Assembly: GCF_016865485.1 (NCBI RefSeq)
Contig: NZ_AP024452.1
Span: 6,404,985-6,468,984, forward strand
Source of the DNA: Luteitalea sp. TBR-22
GTDB taxonomy: Bacteria; Acidobacteriota; Vicinamibacteria; Vicinamibacterales; Vicinamibacteraceae
DNA length: 64,000 bases
Direction of reading: 5' to 3'
Each line of letters begins with the position of its first letter. The stretch's first letter is position 1. The position numbers and the translations under genes are program-made. This document shows, piece by piece, positions 9,242 to 17,306 of this stretch. A model generated the notes under the pieces. That model saw only the letters and a program-made list of their open reading frames with translations, was not told the DNA's origin and ran no database searches.

Positions 9242-10450
9242 TTACTGCACGCCGCTCAGTTCGGCGCGCTGCTGCCAGGAAGCAATGCCCGCAGCCACAA
9301 GCGCCTGCTGCTCGGCTTTGAGCCCCGGGAACATCGGCAGCGACAGGATCTCCCTTGCCGCGCGCTCGGTCACCGGAAGCGAGCCTTCCTTGTAGCCCCA
9401 CTCCACGTAGCACTTCTGCAGGTGCACCGGCTGCGGGTAGTGCAGGCCCGTGAACACGCCCTGCGCCTTCAGGTGATCGGCGAGGGCATCGCGCTCCGGG
9501 TGCCGGATCACGTACAGGTGGTACACCGCCCGGCTCCGCTCACCCTCGTACGGCGTCGTCACGTCGGGCAGGCCACCGAGCAGGTCGTTGTAACGGCACG
9601 CCGCCTCGCGCCGCTGCGTCGTCCATCCGGGAAGCCGACGCAACTTGATGCGCAGGAAGGCCGCCTGCACCGCGTCGAGCCGGCCGTTGTAACCCTCGAG
9701 GTCGTGGTAGTACTTCTGCGCCTGCCCGTGCTCGCGCAGCATGCGGATGGTCCTGGCGACCTCCGGATCCTCGGTGGTCACCGCACCGGCCTCGCCACAC
9801 GCGCCGAGGTTCTTGCCCGGGTAGAAGCTGAACGCCGCTGCCTTGCCGAACGTGCCCGCGCGCTTCCAGGTGCCGTCGGCACAGTGGTACTCGGCGCCGT
9901 GCGCCTGGCAGGCATCCTCCACCACGATCAGGTCGTACTTCGCGGCGATGGCGAGGATCGCGTCCATGTCGGCCACCTGGCCGTACAGGTGCACCGGCAC
10001 CACCGCGGTGATCGGCTGCCCGGTGCGCTGTCCGAGCGGTCGGCCCGTGGCCGAGTCCCTGCGGCACCCGGCGAGGTACGCCTCGAGCGCCTGCGGGTCC
10101 ATGCAGTACGTCCGCGGGTCGATGTCCACGAACTCGGTGGCCGCGCCAGCCTGGCTGATCGCCTCGCACGTCGCGATGAAGGTGTGGGCCACCGTGACCA
10201 CGGCCTCGCCAGGCTTCACGCCCGCCGCCATCAGGGCGAACCGGACGGCATCGGTGCCGTTGGCCACGCCGACGCAGTGCGTGCTGCCGCAGTACTCGGC
10301 GAACTCGCGTTCGAAGCCCTCCACCTGCGCGCCGCCGATGAACGCGGCTGACCGCAGCGACTGCCGGAAGGCTTCGACGAGTTCGTCTTCGAGCTCGCGA
10401 TGTATCGTCACGAGGTCCAGGAACGGGACGGGAGTTGGGGTCATGGTCAT
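9242..10450 (-). CDS. DegT/DnrJ/EryC1/StrS-family sugar aminotransferase (copy 1)
   Basis: 402 residues with VPFLDLVTIHRELEDELVEA, AAFIGGAQVEGFEREFAEYC, ANGTDAVRFALMAAG, VVEDACQAHGAEYH and the PLP lysine in SFYPGKNLGACGEAGA. It resembles WbpE/WlbC-type UDP-sugar 3-aminotransferases. With the Gfo/Idh/MocA oxidoreductase at 12960-13985 and the short acetyltransferase at 14253-14732 it could form an oxidation-transamination-acetylation route to a 2,3-diacetamido uronic acid nucleotide (inference from family pairing). Start at ATG 10450 or the second ATG 10444. GTAG-headed palindromes occupy the space directly upstream. Confidence 0.92.
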   Translation of the reverse strand: MTMTPTPVPFLDLVTIHRELEDELVEAFRQSLRSAAFIGGAQVEGFEREFAEYCGSTHCVGVANGTDAVRFALMAAGVKPGEAVVTVAHTFIATCEAISQAGAATEFVDIDPRTYCMDPQALEAYLAGCRRDSATGRPLGQRTGQPITAVVPVHLYGQVADMDAILAIAAKYDLIVVEDACQAHGAEYHCADGTWKRAGTFGKAAAFSFYPGKNLGACGEAGAVTTEDPEVARTIRMLREHGQAQKYYHDLEGYNGRLDAVQAAFLRIKLRRLPGWTTQRREAACRYNDLLGGLPDVTTPYEGERSRAVYHLYVIRHPERDALADHLKAQGVFTGLHYPQPVHLQKCYVEWGYKEGSLPVTERAAREILSLPMFPGLKAEQQALVAAGIASWQQRAELSGVQ

Positions 10451-10462
10451 TGTGCTTTCTAC

Positions 10463-10566
10463 TAACGGCGGGGTGGGACACCCCGCCCTACCTGCGCGGT
10501 CGCTTGCCCTGAGCGGAGTCGAAGGGGAGACCGCGCCCTACCTGGGTCGAACATCGCGCCCTACCT
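10463..10566. repeat. REP palindrome pair (class A), one with the 24-base loop module
   Basis: Two class-A REP units plus a partial third lie between the FemAB-like and aminotransferase genes. On the minus strand each starts GTAG followed by a GC-rich palindrome (GGCGGGGTGT...ACCCCGCC or GGCGCGGT...ACCGCGCC). The second unit, 10494-10543, carries the insert CTTGCCCTGAGCGGAGTC plus GAAGGGG in its loop. The fragment at 10549-10566 keeps only the tail CGCGCCCTACC. Confidence 0.9.
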
Positions 10567-10569
10567 CTT

Positions 10570-11598
10570 TCAGCCCAGATGGCGGTAGGCGAGGCGGCCG
10601 GTGAGGTCGAACAACGGGTCGGGAAGGTGCGCCAGGAGCCGCCGCGCCGCGCGGCCGAGCGCGCCGGGTGGCTGGCGCCGCGTCGCCGCTGCAGGCCACT
10701 GCAGGTACGTGAGCCGGCGCTGCTCCGCGCCGAGATGGTCCTTGAAGGCAATCAGGCCAGGCTGGTCGAGGTCGGAACGACCGAGGTCGAGCCGTGCCGC
10801 GCCATCGGCGCGCGCCTGCCGGATGGCCGTCCAGAACAGCAGCGGCATGCCACCGAGCGCGTGGTGGCGCGCGTCCGACCCGCCGTACTTGTACACGAGC
10901 GTCGTGCCGGCGCGCAGGGTGAGAATCGCTGCCACCGGATCGTGCGCCTTCCGCGCCACGTACACCGACAGGCGATCGCCGAAGCTCGCCGAGAGGTTGC
11001 GGAACCACGCGAGCGGCTGCGGCGGCACGCCGTGCCGTCGTCGCGCCTGGCGCAAGAGGGCGAAGAACTCGCCGAGGAGCGCCTCCGACCGGCCGACCTC
11101 GACGACGAGGCCTTCACGCTCGGCACGGCGGATGGCGCGACGCGTGCTCGACGGGTGGAACGCGCCGAAGATCTCGTCGGGCGTGCGCTGCAGATCGAGC
11201 ACGTGCCACGCATACGTGGCGCCGGCGGCGAGCGCCGACTGGTGCGCCTGGCCGCGCACCTCCACCGAGCGCCAGTGGCCATCGCGCGTGCGGGCTGCGA
11301 GCGCCTCGCAGAGCGCGGACTCGTGCGCCGGATCGTCGGCCAGCACGTCCGCGTGGTCGGAGAACGGCAGCGACACGAGGCGGCGCGCGAGAGTGGTGCG
11401 CACCTCGCACGCCACGAGGCCATTGGCCAGCGGCCCGGCGTCGGTCGTGGTGAGCACGAATGGCCGGTAACCGTACGTACGTTGCAGCGCCTCGAGCCAG
11501 TGACGCCCGTGGAAGACCGAGGCGCGCGGATGCCTGGCCACGAACGCGTCCCACCGCCGGTCGGCGAGCGGATCCATCGTGTGCACGGGTGCGTTCAC
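10570..11598 (-). CDS. FemAB-like acyltransferase of EPS locus
   Basis: 342 residues from GTG 11598, preceded by AGGAGG five bases away and overlapping the upstream stop as GTGA. The in-frame extension further upstream is shadow sequence. It has the FemAB-like double-GNAT layout: N-terminal FHGRHWLEALQRTYGY, the central basic helix STRRAIRRAEREGLVV, and the C-terminal GTTLVYKYGGSDARHHALGG and RLDLGRSDLDQPGLIAFK, which are typical of FemAB proteins found with exosortase and EPS loci. The specific substrate is unknown. It is paralogous to the truncated gene at the left edge. Confidence 0.8.
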   Translation of the reverse strand: MNAPVHTMDPLADRRWDAFVARHPRASVFHGRHWLEALQRTYGYRPFVLTTTDAGPLANGLVACEVRTTLARRLVSLPFSDHADVLADDPAHESALCEALAARTRDGHWRSVEVRGQAHQSALAAGATYAWHVLDLQRTPDEIFGAFHPSSTRRAIRRAEREGLVVEVGRSEALLGEFFALLRQARRRHGVPPQPLAWFRNLSASFGDRLSVYVARKAHDPVAAILTLRAGTTLVYKYGGSDARHHALGGMPLLFWTAIRQARADGAARLDLGRSDLDQPGLIAFKDHLGAEQRRLTYLQWPAAATRRQPPGALGRAARRLLAHLPDPLFDLTGRLAYRHLG

Positions 11599-12956
11599 GC
11601 CGCCCTCCTGGCCGGCGACACGTCGTACACCACCCGACCCTCGTCGAGCCTTGCCCACGCCACCCGGGCCCGCTCGCTGCCGGCGCCGGTGACGGTCCAC
11701 TCGCCGTCCTCGTGCACCAGGCTCATCTCCTGCCGCTCGCGCCACCAGCGGTCCACGTCGGCAGGCGCCGCCATCCACGCGCCGTGTTCGTCCCGCAACC
11801 CCTGGAGCATCCCCAGCAACTGCAGGTACACGCCCCAGGCGCGCTCGTCGAGCAGGTAATCGGGATGCGCGATGAAGCTGAGGAGGCCGTGCTCACGGAG
11901 GATTGCGTCGATCTGCTGCTGCCACAGCCCGGTGTCGTGCCGCCCGAGCACGTTGAACAGCGTGTAGTCCTGCGACGTGGTGAGCGGCAGTTCCAGCACG
12001 TGCCCGTTGAAGTAGGGCATCACGGTGCAGCAGCCGCCGCGCTGCGGCTCGAGGTGCGCCACGTTGGGCACCGACATGTCGTAGGAGATGTCGAGCGCCG
12101 AGAACCAGTCCTGCCGACGGTACATCGCGCCCGACCGGAAGCCGCGGCTGCCGAACTCGCGGCCACGCGCGTTGATCGTCGCGGCATGCCGCAGGAACCT
12201 GTCGCGATTGCGAAACAGCGTGCCGTCGTGGCTGAGATCGTGGACGTTCACCTCGAAGCCGCGCGCCCGCATGCGCCCCACCAGGCTGCGCGTCCGCGTG
12301 CGCGTCGACCAGGGTGCCTCGGGCACCACCTGGAACGAGGAGGGCACGCCGTGCGCCGCGTCGGCGTCCATCAGCCGATCGCAGGCGTCGGCACCCGCCG
12401 CGCCTTCGACATCGTGCGTCATCATCACGCAGCTCGACGCGCCGTCGGGCCAGAACCAGATGAACGGGAACTCGCCCACCGCGCCGTGCTCGAGCGCCAG
12501 CCCCACCACGCGGCGCATCACCGCTTCCACCGAGGTGTCCACCGGCCAGCGCGGGAAACTGATCTGCTCCCACCCGCGCCAGTGGAGGCGCTGCAGGTGC
12601 TTGCGCACGCCGACGGTGAGGATGGGGCGCACGCCGTAGTAGGCAAGGCGCTTCAGGCTCACGCGCGAGAGGTCGGCGATCGCGGTCAGCGCTTCGGGAT
12701 AGCGCTCGCCACGCAGGTTGTCCACGGCCTCCGCCAGGTCGAACGGCGTGACCAGGCGGTCGCCCTGCACGACGACCCCGTCCGATACCTCGACCGGCCC
12801 GTCCACCGCCTGCGCCCGATCCGGAGGGCGATGGCGTCCGTAGGCCAGGCCGTGACCGAGGCGGAAGTAGCGCGGCTCCGCGGGCAGCCCTTCGGCGGTC
12901 TCGACCACCGCGAGGTGATCGGGACACCGGTAGTACTCGACCAGCGGGTGCGTCAT
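11595..12956 (-). CDS. Polysaccharide-deacetylase-like protein
   Basis: 453 residues. SSCVMMTHDVEGAAGADACD supplies the metal-binding Asp motif of NodB-like deacetylases. FEVNVHDLSHDGTLF and GFRSGAMYRRQDWF correspond to the histidine and arginine motifs, and LSFIAHPDYLLDERAW is the late histidine motif. No secretion signal is evident. The stop overlaps the FemAB-like start (GTGA), and the gene begins three bases after the oxidoreductase stop. Likely substrate is an N-acetylated sugar intermediate of the EPS (inference). Confidence 0.75.
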   Translation of the reverse strand: MTHPLVEYYRCPDHLAVVETAEGLPAEPRYFRLGHGLAYGRHRPPDRAQAVDGPVEVSDGVVVQGDRLVTPFDLAEAVDNLRGERYPEALTAIADLSRVSLKRLAYYGVRPILTVGVRKHLQRLHWRGWEQISFPRWPVDTSVEAVMRRVVGLALEHGAVGEFPFIWFWPDGASSCVMMTHDVEGAAGADACDRLMDADAAHGVPSSFQVVPEAPWSTRTRTRSLVGRMRARGFEVNVHDLSHDGTLFRNRDRFLRHAATINARGREFGSRGFRSGAMYRRQDWFSALDISYDMSVPNVAHLEPQRGGCCTVMPYFNGHVLELPLTTSQDYTLFNVLGRHDTGLWQQQIDAILREHGLLSFIAHPDYLLDERAWGVYLQLLGMLQGLRDEHGAWMAAPADVDRWWRERQEMSLVHEDGEWTVTGAGSERARVAWARLDEGRVVYDVSPARRAA

Positions 12957-12959
12957 CGG

Positions 12960-13985
12960 TCAGCCGAGCGGGATCACCGTGCCGCGCTCGGCGAGCGAAC
13001 GATCGGCGGCCTCGAGCATGCGCACCACGCGCAGGCCAGCCACGCCGTCGTTGAAGGGCGTCTCGCCGCTCGTGACGCACTCCACGAAGTACGAGAGCTC
13101 CGCGGTGAGCGCCTCCACCTGCGCCACCTTCGGCGACCACACGTCGCCCGATCGGTAGCTCACCAGCAGGTCGTAGACGCCCTCGGCGCTGGTCACCGTG
13201 ACGCCCTTGTCGTAGACCTTGATCTTCTCGTCGACGTCGAGGTCGTTCCACACCAGCATCTTCTCGGTGCCGCCAAGGAGCGTGGTGCGCACCTTCACCG
13301 GCGACATCCAGTTGACGTTGATGTGCGCCAGCACGTTGTTCGGGTAGTAGATGGTGAGGAACGCGATGTCGGCGTGCTTGCCGAAGTGCGTGCCGCCGGT
13401 GGCCACCACCGCTTGCGGCTCCTCGCGGATCACGTGGTCCATGATCGAGAGGTCGTGCGGCGCCAGGTCCCAGATCACGCTCACGTCGTGCTGGAACAGC
13501 CCGAGGTTGATGCGCGACGAGTCGAAGTACAGCAACTGGCCCATCGCCCCGGCGTCCACGAGCTCACGGATCTTCCTCACGGCGCCCGTGAAGAGGAAGG
13601 TGTGGTCCACCATGATCCGCAGGTTTCGCTTCCCGGCCAGCTCGATCAGCTCCTCGGCCTGCTGCGACGTGGACGTGAACGGCTTCTCCACGAAGACGTG
13701 CTTGCCGTTCTCGAGCGCGGTCCTGGCGAGCTCGTAATGCGTCCAGACCGGCGTGATGATGCACACGGCGTCGATGTCGGACGCGGTCAATACCTCTGCG
13801 TGATCGGTGGTGACCCGCATGCCCGGATAGGTGCGGTGGACGCGCTGCAGGGCCTTCTCGCTGCGGTCGCACACGACGGCGACCTCGCAGCCGTCGATGC
13901 CCATCAGGTTGCGGACGATGTTGGGGCCCCAGTAGCCGTAGCCGATGACGCCGACGCGGATGCGATTCACGAGGGAAGACCTCAC
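12960..13985 (-). CDS. Gfo/Idh/MocA-family NAD(P)-dependent sugar oxidoreductase
   Basis: 341 residues. The Rossmann motif VGVIGYGYWGPNIVRNL is at the N-terminus. HVFVEKPFTSTSQQ carries the conserved EKP, and SVIWDLAPHDLSIMDHVI carries the DxxxHD catalytic element. Such enzymes oxidise C3 of UDP-sugar uronic acids (WlbA/WbpB) or related positions. The DegT aminotransferase and WbpD-like acetyltransferase nearby suggest a diacetamido-uronate pathway. The start is GTG 13985 or GTG 13970 (VNRIRVG); I cannot decide between them. REP-like palindromes fill the upstream gap. Confidence 0.9.
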   Translation of the reverse strand: MRSSLVNRIRVGVIGYGYWGPNIVRNLMGIDGCEVAVVCDRSEKALQRVHRTYPGMRVTTDHAEVLTASDIDAVCIITPVWTHYELARTALENGKHVFVEKPFTSTSQQAEELIELAGKRNLRIMVDHTFLFTGAVRKIRELVDAGAMGQLLYFDSSRINLGLFQHDVSVIWDLAPHDLSIMDHVIREEPQAVVATGGTHFGKHADIAFLTIYYPNNVLAHINVNWMSPVKVRTTLLGGTEKMLVWNDLDVDEKIKVYDKGVTVTSAEGVYDLLVSYRSGDVWSPKVAQVEALTAELSYFVECVTSGETPFNDGVAGLRVVRMLEAADRSLAERGTVIPLG

Positions 13986-13987
13986 TG

Positions 13988-14097
13988 ACCGTCGACCTGA
14001 AGGTCGACGGCTACTTGCCGCCTGCCAAGGTCGACGGCTACGACGGACGACGATGGGTCGCCTGGATCACTGACCGTCGCGCGAGCGCGACGGCTAC
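13988..14097. repeat. REP palindromes of class B (CCGTCGACCT and CCGTCGCGC types)
   Basis: On the minus strand the unit reads GTAG-CCGTCGACCT-TC-AGGTCGACGG (plus-strand 13989-14014), a perfect 10-bp stem with a 2-base loop. A half unit (AGGTCGACGGCTAC) follows at about 14029-14042. A second perfect palindrome at 14074-14097 reads GTAG-CCGTCGCGC-TC-GCGCGACGG. Both keep the GTAG head seen in class A, which marks them as REP elements of another family. Confidence 0.85.
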
Positions 14098-14162
14098 ACG
14101 TGGGAGGGGCTTGCGTCTGTCTTGCGACCGGGGAGGCGGTCGCGGTCTGAATCATCCGCACA

Positions 14163-14253
14163 GGTAGGGCGGGGTGTCCCCTTCGACTTCGCTCAGGGCA
14201 AGCCACCCCGCCGTTAGCGGGTCCAACGGCGCGGTCGGAGACCGCGCCCCATC
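14163..14253. repeat. Two REP palindromes (class A), one with loop module
   Basis: 14163-14215 is a GTAG-headed GGCGGGGT...ACCCCGCC palindrome whose loop carries CCCTTCGACTTCGCTCAGGG plus CAAG. 14223-14253 is the compact form with stem GGCGCGGTC/GACCGCGCC. Together with the class B units they fill the gap between the oxidoreductase and the acetyltransferase. Confidence 0.9.
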
Positions 14254-14732
14254 TATTGATCGACGGGGCGGACGAACTTCGCCGGGTTGCCGACGACGAT
14301 CGTGAATGGGGCGACGTCCCTGGTGACCACGCTGCCGGCGCCGACGATGGCGCCTTCGCCAATGGTGAGGCGAGGGAGGATGGTGGCTCCGGAGCCGATG
14401 GATGCGCCCTTCTTCACGAGCGTCGGCTCGACCGTCCAGTCGGCCTCTGTCTGCAACGCGCCGCCAGCCGTCGTCGCCCTCGGGTAGACGTCGTTGGTGA
14501 AGGTGACGCCGTGGCCCACGAAGACCTCGTCCTCGATGGTCACGCCTTCGCAGATGAACGTGTGGCTGGAGATCTTGCAGCGCTTGCCGACCACCACGCC
14601 CTTCTGGATCTCGACGCAGGCGCCGATCTTGGTCTCGTCGCCGATCTCGCAGCCGTACAGGTTGATGAACTTCGAGAGCTTGACGTCGCGACCGAGCTTG
14701 ACGTCGGGCGCAATGGCCAGGAACGGATCCAC
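14253..14732 (-). CDS. WbpD/WlbB-like sugar N-acetyltransferase (left-handed beta-helix)
   Basis: 159 residues from GTG 14732, immediately after the stop of the sugar transferase (TAG-GTG). Hexapeptide repeats run almost end to end (IGDETKIGACVEIQKGVVVG, IEDEVFVGHGVTFTNDVYPR). KKGASIGSGATIL and VGNPAKFVRPV match the WbpD/WlbB N-acetyltransferase class, which acetylates the 3-amino group of UDP-GlcNAc3NA. The motif GHGVTFTND is characteristic of that group. It pairs with the downstream oxidoreductase and DegT aminotransferase. The last codons are next to a REP palindrome. Confidence 0.9.
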   Translation of the reverse strand: MDPFLAIAPDVKLGRDVKLSKFINLYGCEIGDETKIGACVEIQKGVVVGKRCKISSHTFICEGVTIEDEVFVGHGVTFTNDVYPRATTAGGALQTEADWTVEPTLVKKGASIGSGATILPRLTIGEGAIVGAGSVVTRDVAPFTIVVGNPAKFVRPVDQ

Positions 14733-15851
14733 CTACATCGCCCCCTTGACCATCGCGAGCGGCGTGGCCGCGATGATCTTCACGTCGGCCCAGAGCGAGC
14801 GCGTCCGTGCGTACTCCAGGTCCATGCGCACCATCTCGTCGAAGGTGGTGCGGCTGCGGCCCTTCACCTGCCACAGGCCGGTGATGCCGGGCTTGGCGTC
14901 GAGCACGCGGCGACGATGCCAGGGCTGGTACTTGTCCACCTCGAAGGGCAGCGGCGGGCGCGGCCCGACCAGCGACATGTCACCGCGCAGCACGTTGATG
15001 AACTGCGGCAACTCGTCGAGGCTGGTCTTGCGCAGCCAGTGGCCCACCTTCGTGATGCGCGGGTCGGCGGTGAGCTTGAACACCTCGGTGCCGGTGCGCT
15101 CCTGCTTGCCGCTCTGTGTGATGAACCAGGTGACGTACTCCTGGTGGATCGCGCTGCTCATGTCGGTGCGCATGCTCCGGAACTTGAGCATCTCGAAGGG
15201 CTCGCCGCGACGGCCGATGCGGACCTGCCGGAACAGGGCCGGACCGCGCGAGGTGAACTTCACCGCGAGGTATGCCAGGAGCATGACCGGCGAGAACAAC
15301 GCGAGCAGAGCCAGGCTGCCGACGATGTCGAGGGCGCGCTTGGCGACATCGCGCGGCTCCGGGCGATGCGACTGGATGAAGGCCTCGATGAGCAGGTCCA
15401 CCGACGGCAGGTGACCGCCGAAGTCGTCGCTGTCAGGACCATGCACGTAGAGGCGCGTGGACAGCGCGTCGCCGGCCTCGCCGAGGCTGGTGGCGACGTG
15501 CTGCCGAAGGCGGCGGCCGAGGGCATGCGTGGTGTCGCGGGTCGCGTCGGGCACGATCACGGCCAGCACGGCGTCGTCTTCGAGCCAGCCGACGGCGTCC
15601 TCGTTGCGACGGGCCGCGACGGCGGCGCGGACGATGGGTGCCCAGTCGGCCTCGCCGGCAGCCAGGTGGGATCTGTCGATCACGAGGACGGCGAACGTCA
15701 GGCCCTGACGTTCGGCGCGCTTGCGCTCCCTGACGAGCGCCTGCCGCAGCACCGCCTGGCCGAGGATGTACGCGTCGGGCTGCCCGGCAGATCCTGGGCG
15801 CGAGGTGACCCTCTCCACGCGGCCGGCGGCCTTGAGATGTGTTGCGCTCAC
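14733..15851 (-). CDS. Undecaprenyl-phosphate sugar-1-phosphate transferase with degenerate GGDEF-like N-terminus
   Basis: 372 residues from GTG 15851. The frame extends to 15923, but that part is made of a REP palindrome, so I place the start after it. The first ~150 residues (FAVLVIDRSHLA; NEDAVGWLEDDAVLAVIVPD) look like a degenerate GGDEF fold and resemble the small protein encoded upstream. The C-terminal half is a WcaJ/PglC-type bacterial sugar transferase: a membrane hairpin (LLALFSPVMLLAYLAVKFTS), FEMLKFRSMRTDM, TSLDELPQFINVLRGDMSLV, GPRPPLPFEVDKY and KPGITGLWQVKGRS. It should start repeat-unit synthesis on undecaprenyl phosphate at the inner membrane. Confidence 0.92.
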   Translation of the reverse strand: MSATHLKAAGRVERVTSRPGSAGQPDAYILGQAVLRQALVRERKRAERQGLTFAVLVIDRSHLAAGEADWAPIVRAAVAARRNEDAVGWLEDDAVLAVIVPDATRDTTHALGRRLRQHVATSLGEAGDALSTRLYVHGPDSDDFGGHLPSVDLLIEAFIQSHRPEPRDVAKRALDIVGSLALLALFSPVMLLAYLAVKFTSRGPALFRQVRIGRRGEPFEMLKFRSMRTDMSSAIHQEYVTWFITQSGKQERTGTEVFKLTADPRITKVGHWLRKTSLDELPQFINVLRGDMSLVGPRPPLPFEVDKYQPWHRRRVLDAKPGITGLWQVKGRSRTTFDEMVRMDLEYARTRSLWADVKIIAATPLAMVKGAM

Positions 15852-15868
15852 GTCGTGTGCCTCGTTTG

Positions 15869-15935
15869 ACCAACGGCGCGGTGGGGCCACCTTCGCGCCA
15901 AGCGCTTCGGTGCCCAGGGACACCGCGCCCTACCG
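15869..15935. repeat. REP palindrome (class A) with a variant loop
   Basis: A GGCGCGGTG...CACCGCGCC stem ending in CTACC (GTAG on the minus strand). The loop holds CCACCTTCGCGCCAAGCGC and CTTCGGTGCC instead of the usual 24-base module. It lies between the GGDEF-like gene and the sugar transferase. Confidence 0.8.
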
Positions 15936-15942
15936 GTGAGGT

Positions 15943-16359
15943 TCATGCGGTTGCCAGCTTCCGGTCGTCGATGCGCACGACCGACACGCGCAGGGTTCGC
16001 GCCACGGCGGGCTTCAGACCGGCCGCCAGGGCGCGTTCGACGCGAGCCGCGAAGGCCGCCGTATCGGGCGGCACGGTGGAGAGCGCCGCGGCCAGTTCGA
16101 CGCCCGCCTTGTGCCAGCCGATGACGTCGGTGTCGCGCAGGGTCTGACGCAGCCCGACGTGCAGCCGGGCCACCACGCGGGGTGCCATCGGCGTGGCTCG
16201 CGGCGTGTCGAGGCACGCCACGAGCAGCCAGAGGGGTTGGCCGGCACGGGCGGCGCGCGCCTGCTCCAGCGACAGGAGGTACCCGAAGGTCTCCTCGTCG
16301 TACGGCCCGTCGTCTCTCGACTCGAGCACCCGGATCGTGTCGAACTGGGAACTGGGCAT
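15943..16359 (-). CDS. Small degenerate GGDEF-like protein at head of EPS synthesis operon
   Basis: 138 residues from ATG 16359; TTG 16368 is an alternative start. The frame reads like the first two-thirds of a GGDEF domain: a helix with SLEQARAARAGQPLWLLVAC, then LRQTLRDTDVIGWHKAGVEL, where a cyclase has the R-x-x-D region and the GGDEF loop. The GG(D/E)EF signature itself is absent, so no cyclase activity is expected. The same layout (DAVGWLEDDAVLAVIVPD) recurs in the N-terminus of the next gene, the sugar transferase. A candidate sigma-54 promoter ends about 30 bases upstream of the ATG. A regulatory or scaffolding role in EPS synthesis is inference. Confidence 0.7.
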   Translation of the reverse strand: MPSSQFDTIRVLESRDDGPYDEETFGYLLSLEQARAARAGQPLWLLVACLDTPRATPMAPRVVARLHVGLRQTLRDTDVIGWHKAGVELAAALSTVPPDTAAFAARVERALAAGLKPAVARTLRVSVVRIDDRKLATA

Positions 16360-16387
16360 GACCACCAACCCTCAGGTGACTACCTGA

Positions 16388-16403
16388 AGCAAACGGAACG
16401 CCA
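16388..16403 (-). promoter_or_regulatory. Candidate sigma-54 promoter for EPS synthesis operon
   Basis: The minus strand reads TGGCGT-N5-TTGCT, with GG and GC elements exactly ten bases apart as required for -24/-12 promoters. It differs from the consensus TGGCAC at two less-conserved positions. Transcription would start near 16377, about 18 bases before the ATG at 16359, leaving room for the CTGAGGG Shine-Dalgarno-like sequence. Confidence 0.5.
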
Positions 16404-16568
16404 CTGTGGCAGAGGTGCGCGGAGCTGTCCGGTCGAACTGGCTCGTGCGGCGCAAGGTCAATAGAAGCAGGGCCTTACGAACGAGATGAGGATGTCTGGT
16501 GGGGTTGCCACAGAGGCAGTCCGCGATCCGATATACATCCCACCGGGAGACTAAAGGCTTGAAAGGGG

Positions 16569-17306
16569 CTACTCGTCTGACGCTCCGTAGTAGTGACTGT
16601 AGTAGTCCTCGCGGCGGATTTCCGACGCATCCACGGCGTTGAGGATCACGCCGAGGATCCGCTCGGGTCCCAGCGCGTCCACCGACGCCTGCACCTCGGG
16701 GAACTGCGTGACCCCCGCCCTGATCACCAGCACCGCGGCGTCCACGGTCTCCGCCACAATGCGCGCGTCGGCCAGGCCGGCCACCGGCGGCGAGTCGACG
16801 ATCACCCAGTCGTAGCGGGACGCGGCCGACGAGATGAGGCGCGGCAGGCGGGCCGACGACAGGTCGCCTACCGGGTTGGGTTGCTGGCGGCCGGCGGTGA
16901 GCAGATCGAGCTTGTCGTTGACCGCGTGGACGACGGGGTCGCCTTCGACGTCGGCCCTGAGCGCCTCGAGCAGGCCCGGCGTGGCGTGCACGCCGAACAG
17001 GCGGTGCAAGGTCGGGCGGCGCATGTCGGCGTCCACGAGCAGCACCTTGCGGCGATACGAGTCGCTCAGCGTGAGCGCCAGGTTGATGGCCACGTTGCTC
17101 TTGCCGTCGCCGGGGGCCGGCGAGGTGACCAGCAGGGTGCGCAGCTTGCCCTCCTGGTGCAACCGGTTCAGCGACGCGGCGAGATTGCGGAACTGCTCGA
17201 CGAGCAGCGGCCCGGCGTTGGCGGCCGACAGCAGCCTGTCTGCCGCGCCGGCGTCGTGCGCGGCGGCCATGGCGACGACGCTCTTCCTGCGCCTGAAGGG
17301 ACTCAC
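16569..17306 (-). CDS. BY-kinase (CpsD/CapB-like tyrosine autokinase)
   Basis: 245 residues from GTG 17306, which overlaps the upstream stop as GTGA. It carries Walker A (SPAPGDGKSNVAINLA), Walker A' (KVLLVDADMRRPTLHRLF) and Walker B (YDWVIVDSPPVAG) of bacterial tyrosine kinases. The C-terminus is a short tyrosine cluster (EDYYSHYYG), the usual autophosphorylation site. It is a separate protein from its membrane activator, encoded directly upstream, the arrangement known from Firmicutes rather than the fused Wzc. It should control EPS chain length and export by cyclic phosphorylation. Confidence 0.93.
   Translation of the reverse strand: MSPFRRRKSVVAMAAAHDAGAADRLLSAANAGPLLVEQFRNLAASLNRLHQEGKLRTLLVTSPAPGDGKSNVAINLALTLSDSYRRKVLLVDADMRRPTLHRLFGVHATPGLLEALRADVEGDPVVHAVNDKLDLLTAGRQQPNPVGDLSSARLPRLISSAASRYDWVIVDSPPVAGLADARIVAETVDAAVLVIRAGVTQFPEVQASVDALGPERILGVILNAVDASEIRREDYYSHYYGASDE

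Noticed and set aside
11460..13988. Plus-strand frame of 842 codons opposite the EPS genes
   Set aside because: Shadow of three recognised minus-strand genes.
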